64,000 nucleotides of DNA from Rhabditoides inermis (lineage: Eukaryota; Nematoda; Chromadorea; Rhabditida; Rhabditidae): the NCBI GenBank assembly GCA_963966185.1, contig CAWZYM010000389.1:62001-126000 (forward strand). The letters are read 5' to 3'. Under the pieces are notes generated by a model. It saw only the letters and a list, made by a program, of their open reading frames with translations. It was not told the DNA's origin and ran no database searches. A program made the position numbers and the translations under genes. Positions 41,801 through 53,154 of this stretch are shown here, piece by piece. Each line of letters opens with the position of its first letter. Position 1 is the first letter of the stretch.

Positions 41801-44542
41801 GCTGTAAAATACAATCATGCAAGTACAGTTAATTAACACTTTTCAAAATGTATAGTACCTGATCACTGATCTGATTGAGGGACGTTGGCACTCCTCCGGG
41901 GAACGCGAATACTCCCGTGCGCTAAAAAAAACATTGAAAATGAAAAAAGTAGAAAAATCGGTTGCGCGTACGTTCATGAGCTGGAATATCCTCTCCGATT
42001 TTCCCTGGTTGAGTGAGTGATAGCAGCCAGTGAAGAGAGGCACAGCGTTCGAGGGGTAGAAATCTGAAGACAACGCAAATAATATTGATGACACTGTGAG
42101 TGTGCGCTGTACCAGTGTTGTGTTGTCCAGTGCGCAGGTTGTAGTCGAACCAGCTGCCCTCTGTGCGGTTGTAGAACACGTTGTGCACAGCGTTCCTGAT
42201 AACACATCAACAATATAACGCATTCTTGAAACCCGCAGCAGACGTATTACTGTACTTATTTTACCGCAATTTTGCCATAATTTACGTCATTGTCATATCG
42301 TGCTACTTGATTCGAGATAAATATTAGTTATGTTTCTGACAGCGTTCCTGACACAATGAACCATGAAATGTGCGCACCTGAATCGTGCGCGCCTCTCGCG
42401 ATAGTACTCTGAACGAGCCTGATCGCCTGAAATTGAAATATGAAAACTTCATTTCAAACAATATATAATAAACAAGTTACCAGTCTGCTCAAATAGATAC
42501 TCGAGAATGTCGAGATTCCAGCATACAAACGCGTTCAAATCTGCAGGTACGATGTTGGTTGTCTGCAACAAATCATTATTATTTTTCAGATATTAGATGA
42601 TAATTAAAAAAAAACTAGGCTCACCTCGATATTAAATAGATGCTGCTTGTCTGAGAACCAGCGGGAGGAAAAGTCCCAGCCGGACTCAGCGGCAGAAGCA
42701 ATGTTCTGAAATCATAATACCAAAATGCGGTGATTACAAGCGACAACCTTCCACAGCTCTCCCTTGTTGTCATTGGAGACATTGAGTGCCGAATGGAGAT
42801 CCTCCCTGTACGACTCGGGACGAGGCACATTCGAATCAGCCTACATTTATCGTAGGTGTTAGTGTTTTCTTTTTTAGTTCAAATTGTCTAACCTTATACT
42901 GATAGACGACAAACTCATTGCCGTTGATCCACACGCTCTTCTGAATACATGAAATATTACAATGCAATACGTACATAAAGTGAATGCACCTGCCGATTGG
43001 CGTCCCAAAAATGGAGCTCTTTTTCGAGAGTCGGAAGCATTTTGCGAACAAACTCCTAGAATGTTTTTTTTAACAAAAACACGTAATTCTTACACACCTT
43101 GTCATTTGTGCTCTCATAGTATTCATATAGCATTCCACTGAGCATCGGAGGCTGCGACCTCTTCAAGTAGTAGACACGACCGCCGTTTGGCACAAAGCCA
43201 TATCTGAGTATATATTAATATTTTTTTCAGTATCTGAGTACATCACACTTCTCGTTTACCTGTCAACCATACTTCCCAGATTGAGGATCATTGAGCGAGT
43301 TGTCTGGTACATCTCACACGCAAGCAGACCCTATAAAACAGTAACAATGCAAAACAATATTAATAAGTAATGTATACCTTGATGGTCCAGTATGTATCCC
43401 AGTAGTAGAACTCTCTGAATCGACCGCCTGGTTGAATGAACTCATTTGCCACGTAAATGAGAGAAAAGCGATCGCGATTTGCTTCGATAGAAGGGTCGAT
43501 CTGTGAAACTCGTGAATCGACTTCTGTCACGATGAGATGCATACCTTCTTGCACAGTTGCCTCCATTTGGAATTCAGATCGATTGCCCATTGTCTGAAAA
43601 CGTTTGACGTTGCTCTATAGTGTAATGTGTACTCGTGGGTTGCTTTCCACACACGTCACCACTCTCTCACCTGAGCACTGGATCAGTGATAGTCATCAGC
43701 TTCCGGGGCTGCGGTTGCCAGTCGGTCGGCGTGAAAGCGATCAGTTCCGAGCCGGGAGGACTGATGATGGAACGTATGTATCGCTTTTCGTCATTACATG
43801 AGAACACTAACTCTAACACTGCGTCATCTGGATAGAAATTTCAGAGATCGCCTCAACATTACACATAATGTGGTCAACAAGAGAAAAGAGAGATGAGATC
43901 AGGAGGTGAACAAAGTACGTCGAATGAAGTGCATGTGAATTACATAAGCAGTGCATTTGAGTGGAAACTATGAGGAAGTACCTGAAGTACTCTCCGACAA
44001 ATTTGCGAAGTAGGTTTTCATCCATATCCTCCACTGGGGTGTCACGGAAAAGATTGTTGAAAGCGAGTAGTGTCGCTTCTACAATTACTAATTTGTGTGT
44101 TACCCTGACTCTATTATACTATACTGCGACTTCTATAATACTATATTGCAACCATTCAGACGTTCTGTCTTTCTCCTAAATTCCTTATCATAAATCAAAA
44201 CCGCGTGTGATATAGAATCTCAGCCGACTTTCCAGAGTAATTTCCTTATCACTGATCATATAATTACTGAATTAATCCTAAAGCCGCGAGCGACCAATAA
44301 TCTTTGAATCACGATTCAGCAAAGTGTAATAAAGCTAGAAATGAAATAAAAAAGTATACCTGGCGATTGCTTCATCGGCATATCGACGAATGTTTTGCTG
44401 TCATTGAAGAGTGAATGGACATTGACAGCCTGTAGAAGACGACCCGAACAGTAGATGAACCTGGAGAGAGTGAAGGGATGAGAACGAGTTGGAAAGATAG
44501 AGACAGAGACAGCGAAAGAGAGAGAAAGAAAGAGAGAGAAAT

Positions 44543-44584
<42 letters not shown>

Positions 44585-44784
44585 AGAGCGAGCGAGAGAG
44601 AGAGAGAGAGAGAGAGAAGTGAGAGGGAGGGGGAGAAGAAGGAGGATACTCACGAATTGTTCGAGTTGCTCGCATCACAGACATGTTGCTCAGCTTGCAG
44701 GTATTTCAACTGATGTAGTAGTTCTCTATCAACTGCCGCACCAATGGGTAGAAAGAGAACGAGGATGGGTATACACCCCAACAT
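38843..44784 (-). CDS. Trehalase (GH37), predicted secreted and GPI-anchored
   Basis: The signal peptide MLGCIPILVLFLPIGAAVD starts at 44784. About 20 exons follow: FIYCSGRLLQAVNVHSLFND and SKTFVDMPMK (44460-44375), the trehalase signature PGGRFREFYYWDTYW (about 43400-43450), the motif QWDFPNGFSPLNHMLIEGL (about 41750-41802) and, after a 2.4 kb intron, LQYNVIGNIPQPGGGGEYD and GFGWTNGAILDLLL. The protein ends with a Thr-rich stretch and a hydrophobic C-terminus (SSLSSLFLLILPLL) at 38843, as expected for a GPI signal. The enzyme splits trehalose, the main nematode blood sugar, into two glucose molecules, here probably at the cell surface. All family motifs I checked are intact. A (GA)n tract of about 100 bases lies in the first intron. 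Confidence 0.95.
39180..41596. other. Large trehalase intron without visible genes
   Basis: This intron separates the exon ending KKTKHMWEK from the exon starting LQYNVIGN. It has the same composition and TAC-N-GTA palindromes as the region upstream of ceh-32 and could hold enhancers of either gene. No exon, RNA gene or transposon is recognisable in it. Confidence 0.6.
44511..44620. repeat. (GA)n-rich tract in trehalase intron 1
   Basis: About 110 bases of nearly pure GA, interrupted by GAAA and GAGC units. Confidence 0.95.
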
Positions 44785-45550
44785 CTGAAACCTGACAACC
44801 ATAGTTATTGAAAACATCACTGTATCATTCATGAGACAAGTACATTTCAATAGGCAAAAAGCACAGAGTGGTGAAACATGATAATGTATTTTTATCGAAG
44901 AAACAGCAAGGTGCACGCAAGGACTCATACACAACAAAAACACATATCAGTCTGACATTCGTAACTATTCGAAGAATAAGATTTACTACGGCAAAGATAG
45001 GCAGCAAAATATGCATGTTACAAATATAACTCTTATCGACTTTCATACATGGCGGAACGGAATGCGAAAGCGAGAGGGGAGGGGTGGAGAGATATTATGT
45101 GAATTGGAGGGTGATAAGAACGAGCTCTAGCGGCTATCAATCACACAAAGAGATGAAGCTCAGATGAAAAGAAAAGAGAGAGAGAGGAAGCGGGAGAGAG
45201 AAAGAGAGAAAGAGAGAGAGGGGTAGACAGAAACACATGAGAACACACTTTCCGCTTGTTATACTAATATCAATAAGAAGATCAAAAAATCACTCCCAGA
45301 CATGACGTCACGTCGTATTGACAATACGATGTCGATGGGCCAACGACCCGCGATGTTAGGCAGTAGTTACAGATAATACGATAAAACTATAGCACTTGTT
45401 GAAAAAAAACATAGTTTTCAGTATTACCTTTTCCCTTATATTCCCCATTTTCACGGTGCGACAATTCTCTGCGGTCGGTCGGACCATGTCATATCATAAC
45501 CAATATCCATTATCGGATATCATATCCAAAATTGAGCTCTCTAGCTCAAC
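44785..45550. other. Intergenic region upstream of trehalase
   Basis: It should contain the trehalase promoter. It has a GA-rich stretch at about 45170-45230 and a perfect cAMP-response-element-like TGACGTCA near 45303. No gene is seen. Confidence 0.5.
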
Positions 45551-47093
45551 TTGTCCAATATACTTACTTACTTGAATACTTGAATGCTCCTTCAGCTTGC
45601 AAGCGCGGAGCCCATCTTTCGCCACAGTGAACGGTCTCGAGCTGCAGTTGCCCACTGCTTGTAGTCGTTCCTGCGCCCATAGAACAGTTTTGTATTATTG
45701 CGGACAGAATCTGCCCAGCGGGTTGGCGGCCGTCCGGGTTCTCGAGTGACGTTGCGCGGCCTCCAATCGGTAGTCGCCCGTGTCCATCGCCCGTCCGTCC
45801 TCCTTTGTATGTGTCCGGCCCATCTATGTTTGCTGCGCGCCATGTAGGAGGTTGGGTTGGTCAACGCGGATCTTGCCCGCATGTCCTCGCTGCTCAGTCC
45901 CTCGTCTCGCTGCCGATAGAGTGAGTATCCCAGCATCTGTCGCTCCATTGCGCGGTGTGCGGTCTGGATGCGACCGAGAGTGGTGGTAGTGTAGGCCCAC
46001 GTCTCCGAGCCGTAACACAGTGCGGGGAGTACGCACGTGTTGAAGAGGTTCGCTTTGAGGTGTTTGTCGTTCAGCGTGCCCAGTGTCTCCTTGATGTTGC
46101 CAAATGCCGCCCATCCTGCTCTCGTTCTCCTTGCCAGCTCCGAAGTGAGGGTGTTCTTTGCGTTTATGGCCCGTCCGAGGTAGATGTACTCCTCCACCTC
46201 TTCGATTGCCTGGCCGGAAAGATGGATAGTCCCAGCGGCAGCCTGCTCGTTTCGGATGAACTGCGTCTTGCCGATGTTGATGCGCAGCCCGGCCTTCTCG
46301 CTCTCCGTGTTCAGCTCGTTCAGCATCCGTTCAGCATCTGCCGTGGTCTCGGTGATCAGCACAATGTCATCAGCGAAGCGCAGATGGTTCAGCTTCTCTC
46401 CGTCCACACGAAGGCCGTAGTCACTCCAGTCAAGTTGGCGGAAGACGACTTCCAGCGCAGCAGTGAAGAGCACCGGGGAGACAGTGTCTCCTTGCTTCAC
46501 ACCGCATCGCACAGGGTTTCATCTTCAGCTCGTTGGAGAAGAGCTTCAGAAGTAGCTGGTTGTTGTCGTAGCAGTCGGATAGCGCAGCCAGGTATCCCTC
46601 CTCGACGTTGAGCATCTCAAGAGCGCGTAGAAGGAATCCGTGGTCGAGCCGGTCGAACGCCTTCTCGAAGTCGACGAAGGTGAGCACTAGCGGGGTCTTG
46701 TATTCGCGGGCTCTCTCCACGACCTGAGAGACGGTCTGGAGGTGATCGGCGCAGCAGTAGCCGCTCCGGAATCCGGCTTGTTCTCGTGGTTGTTCGTCTT
46801 CCAGAGTCCGTTTCAGCCTGTTCAACAACACCTTGGAATAGGTTTTGTAGAGCAGGCTGAGTAGAGCGATCGGGCGCCAGTTGGAGAGCTTCTCACGGGG
46901 TCCTTTCTTCGGGAGTAGTACGAGCCGCGCCTCTCTCCAGCTGTCGGGGATGGGGGTCCCTTCCAGGTGAGTCGAGAACAGGCGTGCGAGGGCGCGGTGG
47001 AAGTTAGTTCCTCCCGCCTTCAGCAGATCGGCCGTGATGTTGTCAGGTCCGGGGGCTCGTCCTTTCGGCATCTGGGAGAGATTGTCCAATATA
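45551..47093 (-). mobile_element. 5'-truncated non-LTR retrotransposon with 12-base target duplication
   Basis: The same 12 bases, TTGTCCAATATA, stand at 45551-45562 and 47082-47093 and bracket the element. On the minus strand the element ends in a TAAG-type microsatellite tail (about 45563-45580), as in RTE-like and related LINEs. The 5' end is missing: the element starts within the reverse transcriptase region. The intact duplication and long open frames suggest a fairly recent insertion. Confidence 0.85.
45592..47089 (-). pseudogene. Reverse transcriptase fragment of a non-LTR element
   Basis: Two overlapping frames make up one reverse transcriptase. The first (47089-46430) reads KGRAPGPDNITADLLKAG, WRPIALLSLLYKTYSKVL and VDFEKAFDRLDH. 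The second (46512-45592) reads GVKQGDTVSPVLF, LRFADDIVLI (the catalytic FADD box) and a C-terminal region with ALCYGSETW and HRWAGHIQRR. A single frameshift around 46505, in the shared sequence near KMKPCAMRC, breaks the frame. The endonuclease domain and the 5' region are absent, so the copy cannot move on its own. The catalytic motifs remain readable. Confidence 0.9.
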
Positions 47094-47333
47094 ATATATT
47101 GTTATGTACTGTCAAATAATATATCACCTATTAACACTTGGATGACTGTGTATTCAATACTAAAGAGAAATCAAAACAAAATTGCAACCAACATTACATT
47201 TACAAACTCTTTATCCGTGTAAGTGTAAGCACATGCGTGCCGTCAAATCAAAGCGGTTGGGGTTGAATGGAATTTTTGATATCATTGTGAATGTAAGTGT
47301 AAGCAAGGTAATGAGTAATGAGGGTGATGAGTG

Positions 47334-49237
47334 CTAGTCGGGAGCGGAGAGCTGCTGGGTCTTCGCCTCGGGATTCGCGTGCGTATCCACAGTGAGGGAC
47401 GGGCGGAACACGAGTGGCTGAAAGGACAGGATGGATGAGAGAGAGAGGGAGGGTGAGAGAGGGAGGGAGAGAGAGGGAGGGAGAGAGGGAGAGGGAGAGG
47501 AGGAGAAGTGAACCTTGTCTGGCTGGTCATCGACTGGCAGAGCCTGCGTCTTCTGTAGATTTGCAGCGTTGTCGACTGTGCCCAGCATCGCCGGTTTCTG
47601 TACAGACAGATCCGCAGGCTGCGTCTTTTTCCCGCCATCGCACATCTCCAAAACATTGCGTAATCCCTATCCCCTCCCCCTTCTCTACCTTTTTCTTCCC
47701 GGATGCCTTGAACGCCGCGCCCTTTTTGTTCTTCTTGCTCGCTTTCTGGTTCGTCTTCCTAAAACATCCATGTTATCTAAACTAAGCACGTTCACCAACC
47801 TTTCTGCGGACAAAATGCCTTCCTCCTCCTTCGACTTGTCGTCGCCTGCAATCACTGATTGGGAGGCGGGGCCTGTGTGGGCGTGGCTTACTGATTCCGC
47901 CGTCGGCTGAGATGGTGTCGTAGTCGGTGTCCTTGGGCCCGACCACCTTGTCGAGATTGCGCGTCTCGTTTCTGTCCACCGGTTTCAGGTCGATTCCGTC
48001 CTGAATCAGGCATCGAGTTGTGGTTACTGTACACGGGCGGTACATTCTCGACGAACGACGATAGGTCTGGGTTTTCGCTGTCGTCGTCCCTCTGAAAGTT
48101 GGTCTTTGTTCTCTTGGTGGGCGCAGCGTGTGTGTCCTGTGTCTTCTTCTCTTCCTTCGTTCCCTCCACTGCCGCCTTCGCGGGCACCACACAGGGCGTC
48201 GTAGCCGCTGCCAGCTCGCCAGAAATTTTCTTCGCCTTCTTCGCGCTGTCAGACTTGGCCGCCTTATCCTTAGTAGGTGTAGCCTTTTCCTGATCTGTCG
48301 TCTGCGGTGTCACCTATGAAGAATACAGTAACTCGTAGACCCGTATAGTTTACAGTAATCATAGTACCTCTATGACGTCAGCAGGGGATACGGGGGTATA
48401 CGGCGCGATGACGGGCTTCTTCACCGACAGCTTGGGCTTGGCTGCCTGGGTCTTCGCCGCCGGCGACCTATAGGAATGGTGACGGTACCGAGATTACAAC
48501 GCTTGACTGTTCCTACAGTACTTTTTGAGCCGTTTCTTGTTACTGCCCGGCTGTTCCAGTTGTTGTGTCTGTCGCGGCGAGCTGCAAAACAAGTCGTAGG
48601 TACTGCATAACGAGAGGAGAACGATACCAAGCCTGCGTCTTTTTAAGTGGGTTATCGGTTGTTGTTGGTGTTGTTGTAGTAGCGATGGTGTTGGTTCTGT
48701 AAATCTAAGCTAGAACTCTCCCCCCGTTCCCCTACTTGGGAGTATCGTGCGGACTGGCCCTGTCGGACTGCAGAGGCGTCCCCTTCTCGCCGTGGTTCGT
48801 CTTCTTGGGTGGCGGCGTCTGTCGGCCCGACGTCTCCGAGTGCGTCTCCAGGCGCTGAACACGGACAGTGGTGGTGGAACAGGGAAATCGAATGGAAAGA
48901 GAGACACTAGATGAGAGAAACGGGTACGCGGAGGGCGAGAGTGATGAGGGGAGGGTGAGAGAAGCTGCGTGTGCCACACGAGCAAAGCAGAGAGGTGTGG
49001 GTGTGATGAAGCCGGCGTGCCTTGTTCCTGCCGAAGCACATGATGCGCCCGGGAAGCAGGAGGAGCGGGGGAGGAGGCGACTACTCGGCGGGCGGCGAAC
49101 GGAGACGAATGGCAAGCACAGGAGCAGCGAAAGACAAGATGCAAGGATGCTAGACAAGAGTAAACAAGTCCACCATTCAAATGCAACCAATTCCGAAATG
49201 GCACGTGTGCACGTTCGTGAGTTTCAGTAGAATACAT
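47334..49237 (-). CDS. Lysine-rich protein with repeated K-K-T-Q motifs, family unknown
   Basis: I do not recognise this gene. A series of small exons from about 48855 to 47334 keeps one frame: RLETHSETSGRQTPPPKKTN, then TDNPLKKTQAW, SPAAKTQAAKPKLSVKKPV, a Lys/Ala-rich exon with EEKKTQDTHAAPTKRTK, DGIDLKPVDRNETRNLDK, KTNQKASKKNKKGAAFKA, GKKTQPADLSVQKP and a last exon ending EAKTQQLSAPD at 47334. The motif (K)K-T-Q recurs at least five times. The 5' end is uncertain: an ATG at 49237 (MYSTETHERAHVPF...) is the best candidate, and a hydrophobic stretch in another frame near 49170 may be a membrane anchor. Low complexity and high charge suggest a disordered scaffold or nucleic-acid/ribosome-binding protein, but nothing here proves it. 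Confidence 0.5.
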
Positions 49238-49896
49238 AAGTTCACTTTGTTACAGTTTGAGATGAGAGAGAGAGAGAGAGAGAGAGATCCTACTCACGAA
49301 CAACACTTTGTACCACGAAACGATAACATGTTAAACTTTTGCGTTAAATAAAATTGACAGAAACCTGCGCCGGAGCCCATTTCCTCCTCCCCTCTCGCCA
49401 GTCGACTGCAAGCGAGTTTAAGTTTCCCGCGCACAAGCGCTGTAGCGACAAATTGTTAAATCCCATATTATCCACGTGTTGATAAGGGGCACAGACACAT
49501 AATAGCGCCCCCTGGCTGGTAGAAATATTGACAACCGGAGTTAGTGATATTGTCAGGTTGGAGCAAGAGATATCAGATGCGAAGGAAAGGGCAACGTATG
49601 CGAAATGGAACTAGGGGAATCTATGTACTTTCTACAGTAACTCGTGAATTATCTTCCTGAAAAATCATCGATATAAATTTATTTTATTGTCTATTCATCG
49701 AGACACATACAATTGAATCGTAAATACACGTAAGCATAATACAGAATGGTCATGGCACAACCAATCAATAGCCAGTCAATATAGCACCCCTGAATGGAAC
49801 GGGCTAGCGGGAGGAGAGAGAAAGAGCAGTGACGAGACAATCAGTAAGTGAATGAGTGTGAGTAAAAGAGTGAGTGAATGAGTGAGAGTAGAATGT
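49238..49896. other. Intergenic region
   Basis: It contains a (GA)n run at about 49263-49288 and otherwise AT-rich DNA without visible genes. Confidence 0.6.
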
Positions 49897-50298
49897 TCAG
49901 TACACCTCCCTATTGAGAGGATCACTCTCCATTTGGGCAAGTTCCACCTGCTCCCGGGCAGCGTTGTACTGCAAAGCAAAAGATGGGGAGAGAGGGGAGG
50001 AGAGAATACTTACCTTTGAGAGGAAGGAGAAGTCGGTCTGCGCGTAGTAGTTGATATCTCCGTGACTCATCTGCGGATCGTCCACCTGATTCCACAGAGG
50101 AAGCCGCAAGAACAGACCTGAGCGCGTTACAGGATCACAGAAGGATATGCCTCACCTGTAATTAGCCCTCCCACTATTCCCACTCCGAGAGCGATGCCCA
50201 AGCCTGCCAATTGGAACAGAGCTTGCGAGTAGCTGTCGCGGTCGCCCTGCAAGATTGAAATAAGATCTCTCTCTCTCCCTCTCTCTCCCTCCCTCCCC

Positions 50299-50345
<47 letters not shown>

Positions 50346-51922
50346 TCATCGCTTCACTGGTTTCACCTGGAAGGGCCCTCCCGAGAAGTAGGGATAGATG
50401 TGGTAGAGACTGTCTCCATATCCAGCAGGATCGTAGCCCAGAGCGAATATGATGGAGCAGATACCGGAGAGGAGGCCGGGCAGACCGTGCAGGTTGTGCA
50501 CTCCACACGTGTCATACAGACGGAAGCGACGCTCCAGACGAGGCTACAACAGACATGGGGAGAGAGAAGGGGAGAGGGGAGACATACACTGATGGTGACG
50601 TGTCCGATCACCGACACGGCAGCTCCGATCACTCCCACGATGGCTGCGTGGTACGGATACAGGATCGCGTTGGCGCACGAACCTGCGCACACAAGAGTCA
50701 GTACAACAAACAATGCAAGACGCGTACCAACAGCCACTCCTCCGGCTAGTGTACTGCTCTGGATGTGGATCATATTGAAGCGGCCGAGGTGGTCGGCGAG
50801 AGAAGACAGGAAGAAGGTCGTCACGGTGCCCGAGGCCATCGCGATGTAGCTGCAAGGGGGAGGTGTAGGTGAAAGAGATTGGGATAGAGAAGAAGAGGCA
50901 TAGAGAAGAAGGGAGAGAGACCAGGAGGGAGGGAGGGAGGGAGGAAGGGAGGAAGGGAGGGAGGAAGGGAGATGGAGGGAAGTACCTGTTGATGATAGCC
51001 CTGTGTCGGGCATCGGCCGGCTCCTGCACGGCCGCATTGAATGACGGAAAGAAAATCCACAGGAACAGAGTACCTCAATGAAGAAATATTCAGAAGTCTA
51101 TCTTTCTAATAGAAAATATTCGTATAAAAAAAGAGCACTCAATGACGGACCGATCATGGAGAATAGATCCGAGTGGTGGATGCTGCCCTCTGCGTCCATC
51201 TCCATCACGTTGCGCTTGTGTCCCACCATACCCGCCGCCAGACCTACAACCCACACCTCCCTCTCTCCCTCTCTTCCTCTCCCTCTTTCCTCGTCACTCT
51301 CACTCTCCCTGTCTCCCTCTCCTCTCCCTTCCCCACCTACCAAAGTACGCTCCGAATGTGTGCACCACTAGTGAGCGGCCGCCGTCGTTGATCTAAACAA
51401 AATGAAGGTCGAAGACATCAACAGTATCAGCACGTACGTGTAGAATGTTGAAGAGGACGTGTTCGAGGCAGACGGAGAACGACGTCTCCAGGAAGGCGAG
51501 CACCACAAACTGAACACGCACAATCACAGCAATCAATCGATGGATGAAGTGAAGGGGTACCTGTACGGGAGTGAGTCGTCCGAGGAGTACTCCCATAGTG
51601 ATGAGCACAGACACACACGACATGTCAGCATTCACCATCCTAACACATACATAATCAAATGGGAACAGGGTTACACAACCAACACTCGTAGACATTCACC
51701 CCTCCCCCATTCTCTAGTTGTGACTCACTCGTTGACTCCCAGGTAGAACTTGCCCGTCTCCTGGAACTGGCGAGACAGGAAACCACGCAGCAGCATCGCC
51801 CACTCAAACACACACAATGCAAGGAGGCAACCGGACAAGCAACGCACCTGGATGACGAACGCGGAGAGGAGCAGGTTGACAGAGATGGCAGAGAAGCCGT
51901 ACCTGAATAGGGAACCATGAAA

Positions 51923-51966
<44 letters not shown>

Positions 51967-52723
51967 TTGCACACCTCTTGAGGAATGCCATGAGGAATCC
52001 GAATCCGACAAAGATCATCACGTGAATGTCCTGAATCTCATCGTACATTCATCTACATCTCACGTTCTCTCACCTGGAACAGCGGGTAGTCTGTGTTGAC
52101 GAACACTCGCCCCACGCCCGAAGACGTCGTGGGCAGCTGGAAAGAGGAGGTGTCCCGTCAATCAATACACCAACACACCCACCTCGTGGTCATTGTAGTC
52201 GCAGAAGACGGCGTAGAACACAATGAACACGATCTGCAAAAAGGAAACTGCACAAAGCAATGTCAACAACTTGTAGACGGTAACATAACAAGAGTGAGAA
52301 GACGTACCTGGAAGAATGCTGCTACGAGGGTGAACTGTCGTCGTTGTAGTAGAGAGTGCATGAGGTGAAGTAGGATGGCGATCACTGCGATACCCGCAAA
52401 CTACAACCGACAACTAGCACAAACACGCCCAACCTAGTCACAAAATCTACACACACGGATCACACGCGCCGTCTGCGCCCTCCATGTAGTACACACTCTC
52501 TCGACACTCTCCGTTTTCGCAGTCATTATCGATTATGATTGGCATCTCATAATAGATGGGGAGATTTATCACGCTGGTCGATGTGACAAATGGGGCAGTC
52601 TGGGACTATAGTGATTACTACGAGAGGTGAGAAAGTAAAGTAAACAACAACAACAATAACAACACGTGAACATTAAAAAAAGTGACTCACGGCTCCTCCT
52701 AAGAGAACGAATGTGATGATCAT
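49897..52723 (-). CDS. Rhesus-type ammonium channel (Rh protein)
   Basis: The core is a standard Rh protein of the Amt/Rh superfamily: [72 protein letters not shown] (first pore His), [14 protein letters not shown] (second His motif) and [17 protein letters not shown]. It should form a trimeric membrane channel for NH3/NH4+ or CO2. About 14 exons are seen, ending [12 protein letters not shown] at 49897. The N-terminus is unusual: a first exon [11 protein letters not shown] (from 52723) and an exon with [20 protein letters not shown] and further Cys residues precede the first canonical membrane helix. This looks like a signal peptide plus a short extracellular Cys-containing segment; the start is therefore less certain than the body. 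Confidence 0.93.
50287..50345. repeat. (CT)n microsatellite in Rh gene intron
   Basis: A CT-rich run on the plus strand reads as GA on the sense strand of the Rh gene. Confidence 0.9.
51924..51963. repeat. (GA)n microsatellite in Rh gene intron
   Basis: A pure GA run that reads as CT on the sense strand. Confidence 0.9.
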
Positions 52724-52964
52724 TGAGGGTATGCGGCAGAGTAGTGAGGGTGTGGGGAAAGTTCAGTGCAGGGGGATTGAGACACTGGAATGCGATAGAA
52801 TCGATGCAGTGACGCTGTCACAAAGCATCTGTCACGTTTCAAACCAAGAAGGCAAGCACAGTTACACAATTCAATCGGCAAGTGAACATGTCATAAAACG
52901 GAAAGTGGGCGAGAGATGGCTGATCATCAGTGAGATGGGAAAAGTGACGCAGAGGAGACAGAGA

Positions 52965-53015
<51 letters not shown>

Positions 53016-53154
53016 CGCGATCAGTGCAACTGCATTATCGTAAATGTTCTTTTGCACACGTGAGACAAGAATTCAGTCTAGGCGAATCCATTTATTACAT
53101 GTGCAACGAGAAACAATACAATTGTATGAGTGATTATGCGATTGCGCAGTGTGT
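52724..53154. other. Short intergenic region with (GA)n tract
   Basis: It separates the SLC22-like stop from the Rh start on the same strand. A pure GA run lies at about 52974-53012. The Rh promoter should be here. Confidence 0.6.

Noticed and set aside
44372..44795. Arg/Glu-rich and Ser/Leu-rich frames on the two strands
   Set aside because: They are translations of the (GA)n tract in the first trehalase intron.
45955..46611. A long plus-strand open frame of 218 codons
   Set aside because: It is the antisense shadow of the reverse transcriptase, which has clear motifs on the minus strand.
48868..49230. Plus-strand frame of 120 codons
   Set aside because: It has no recognisable family and lies opposite the presumed 5' end of the lysine-rich gene.
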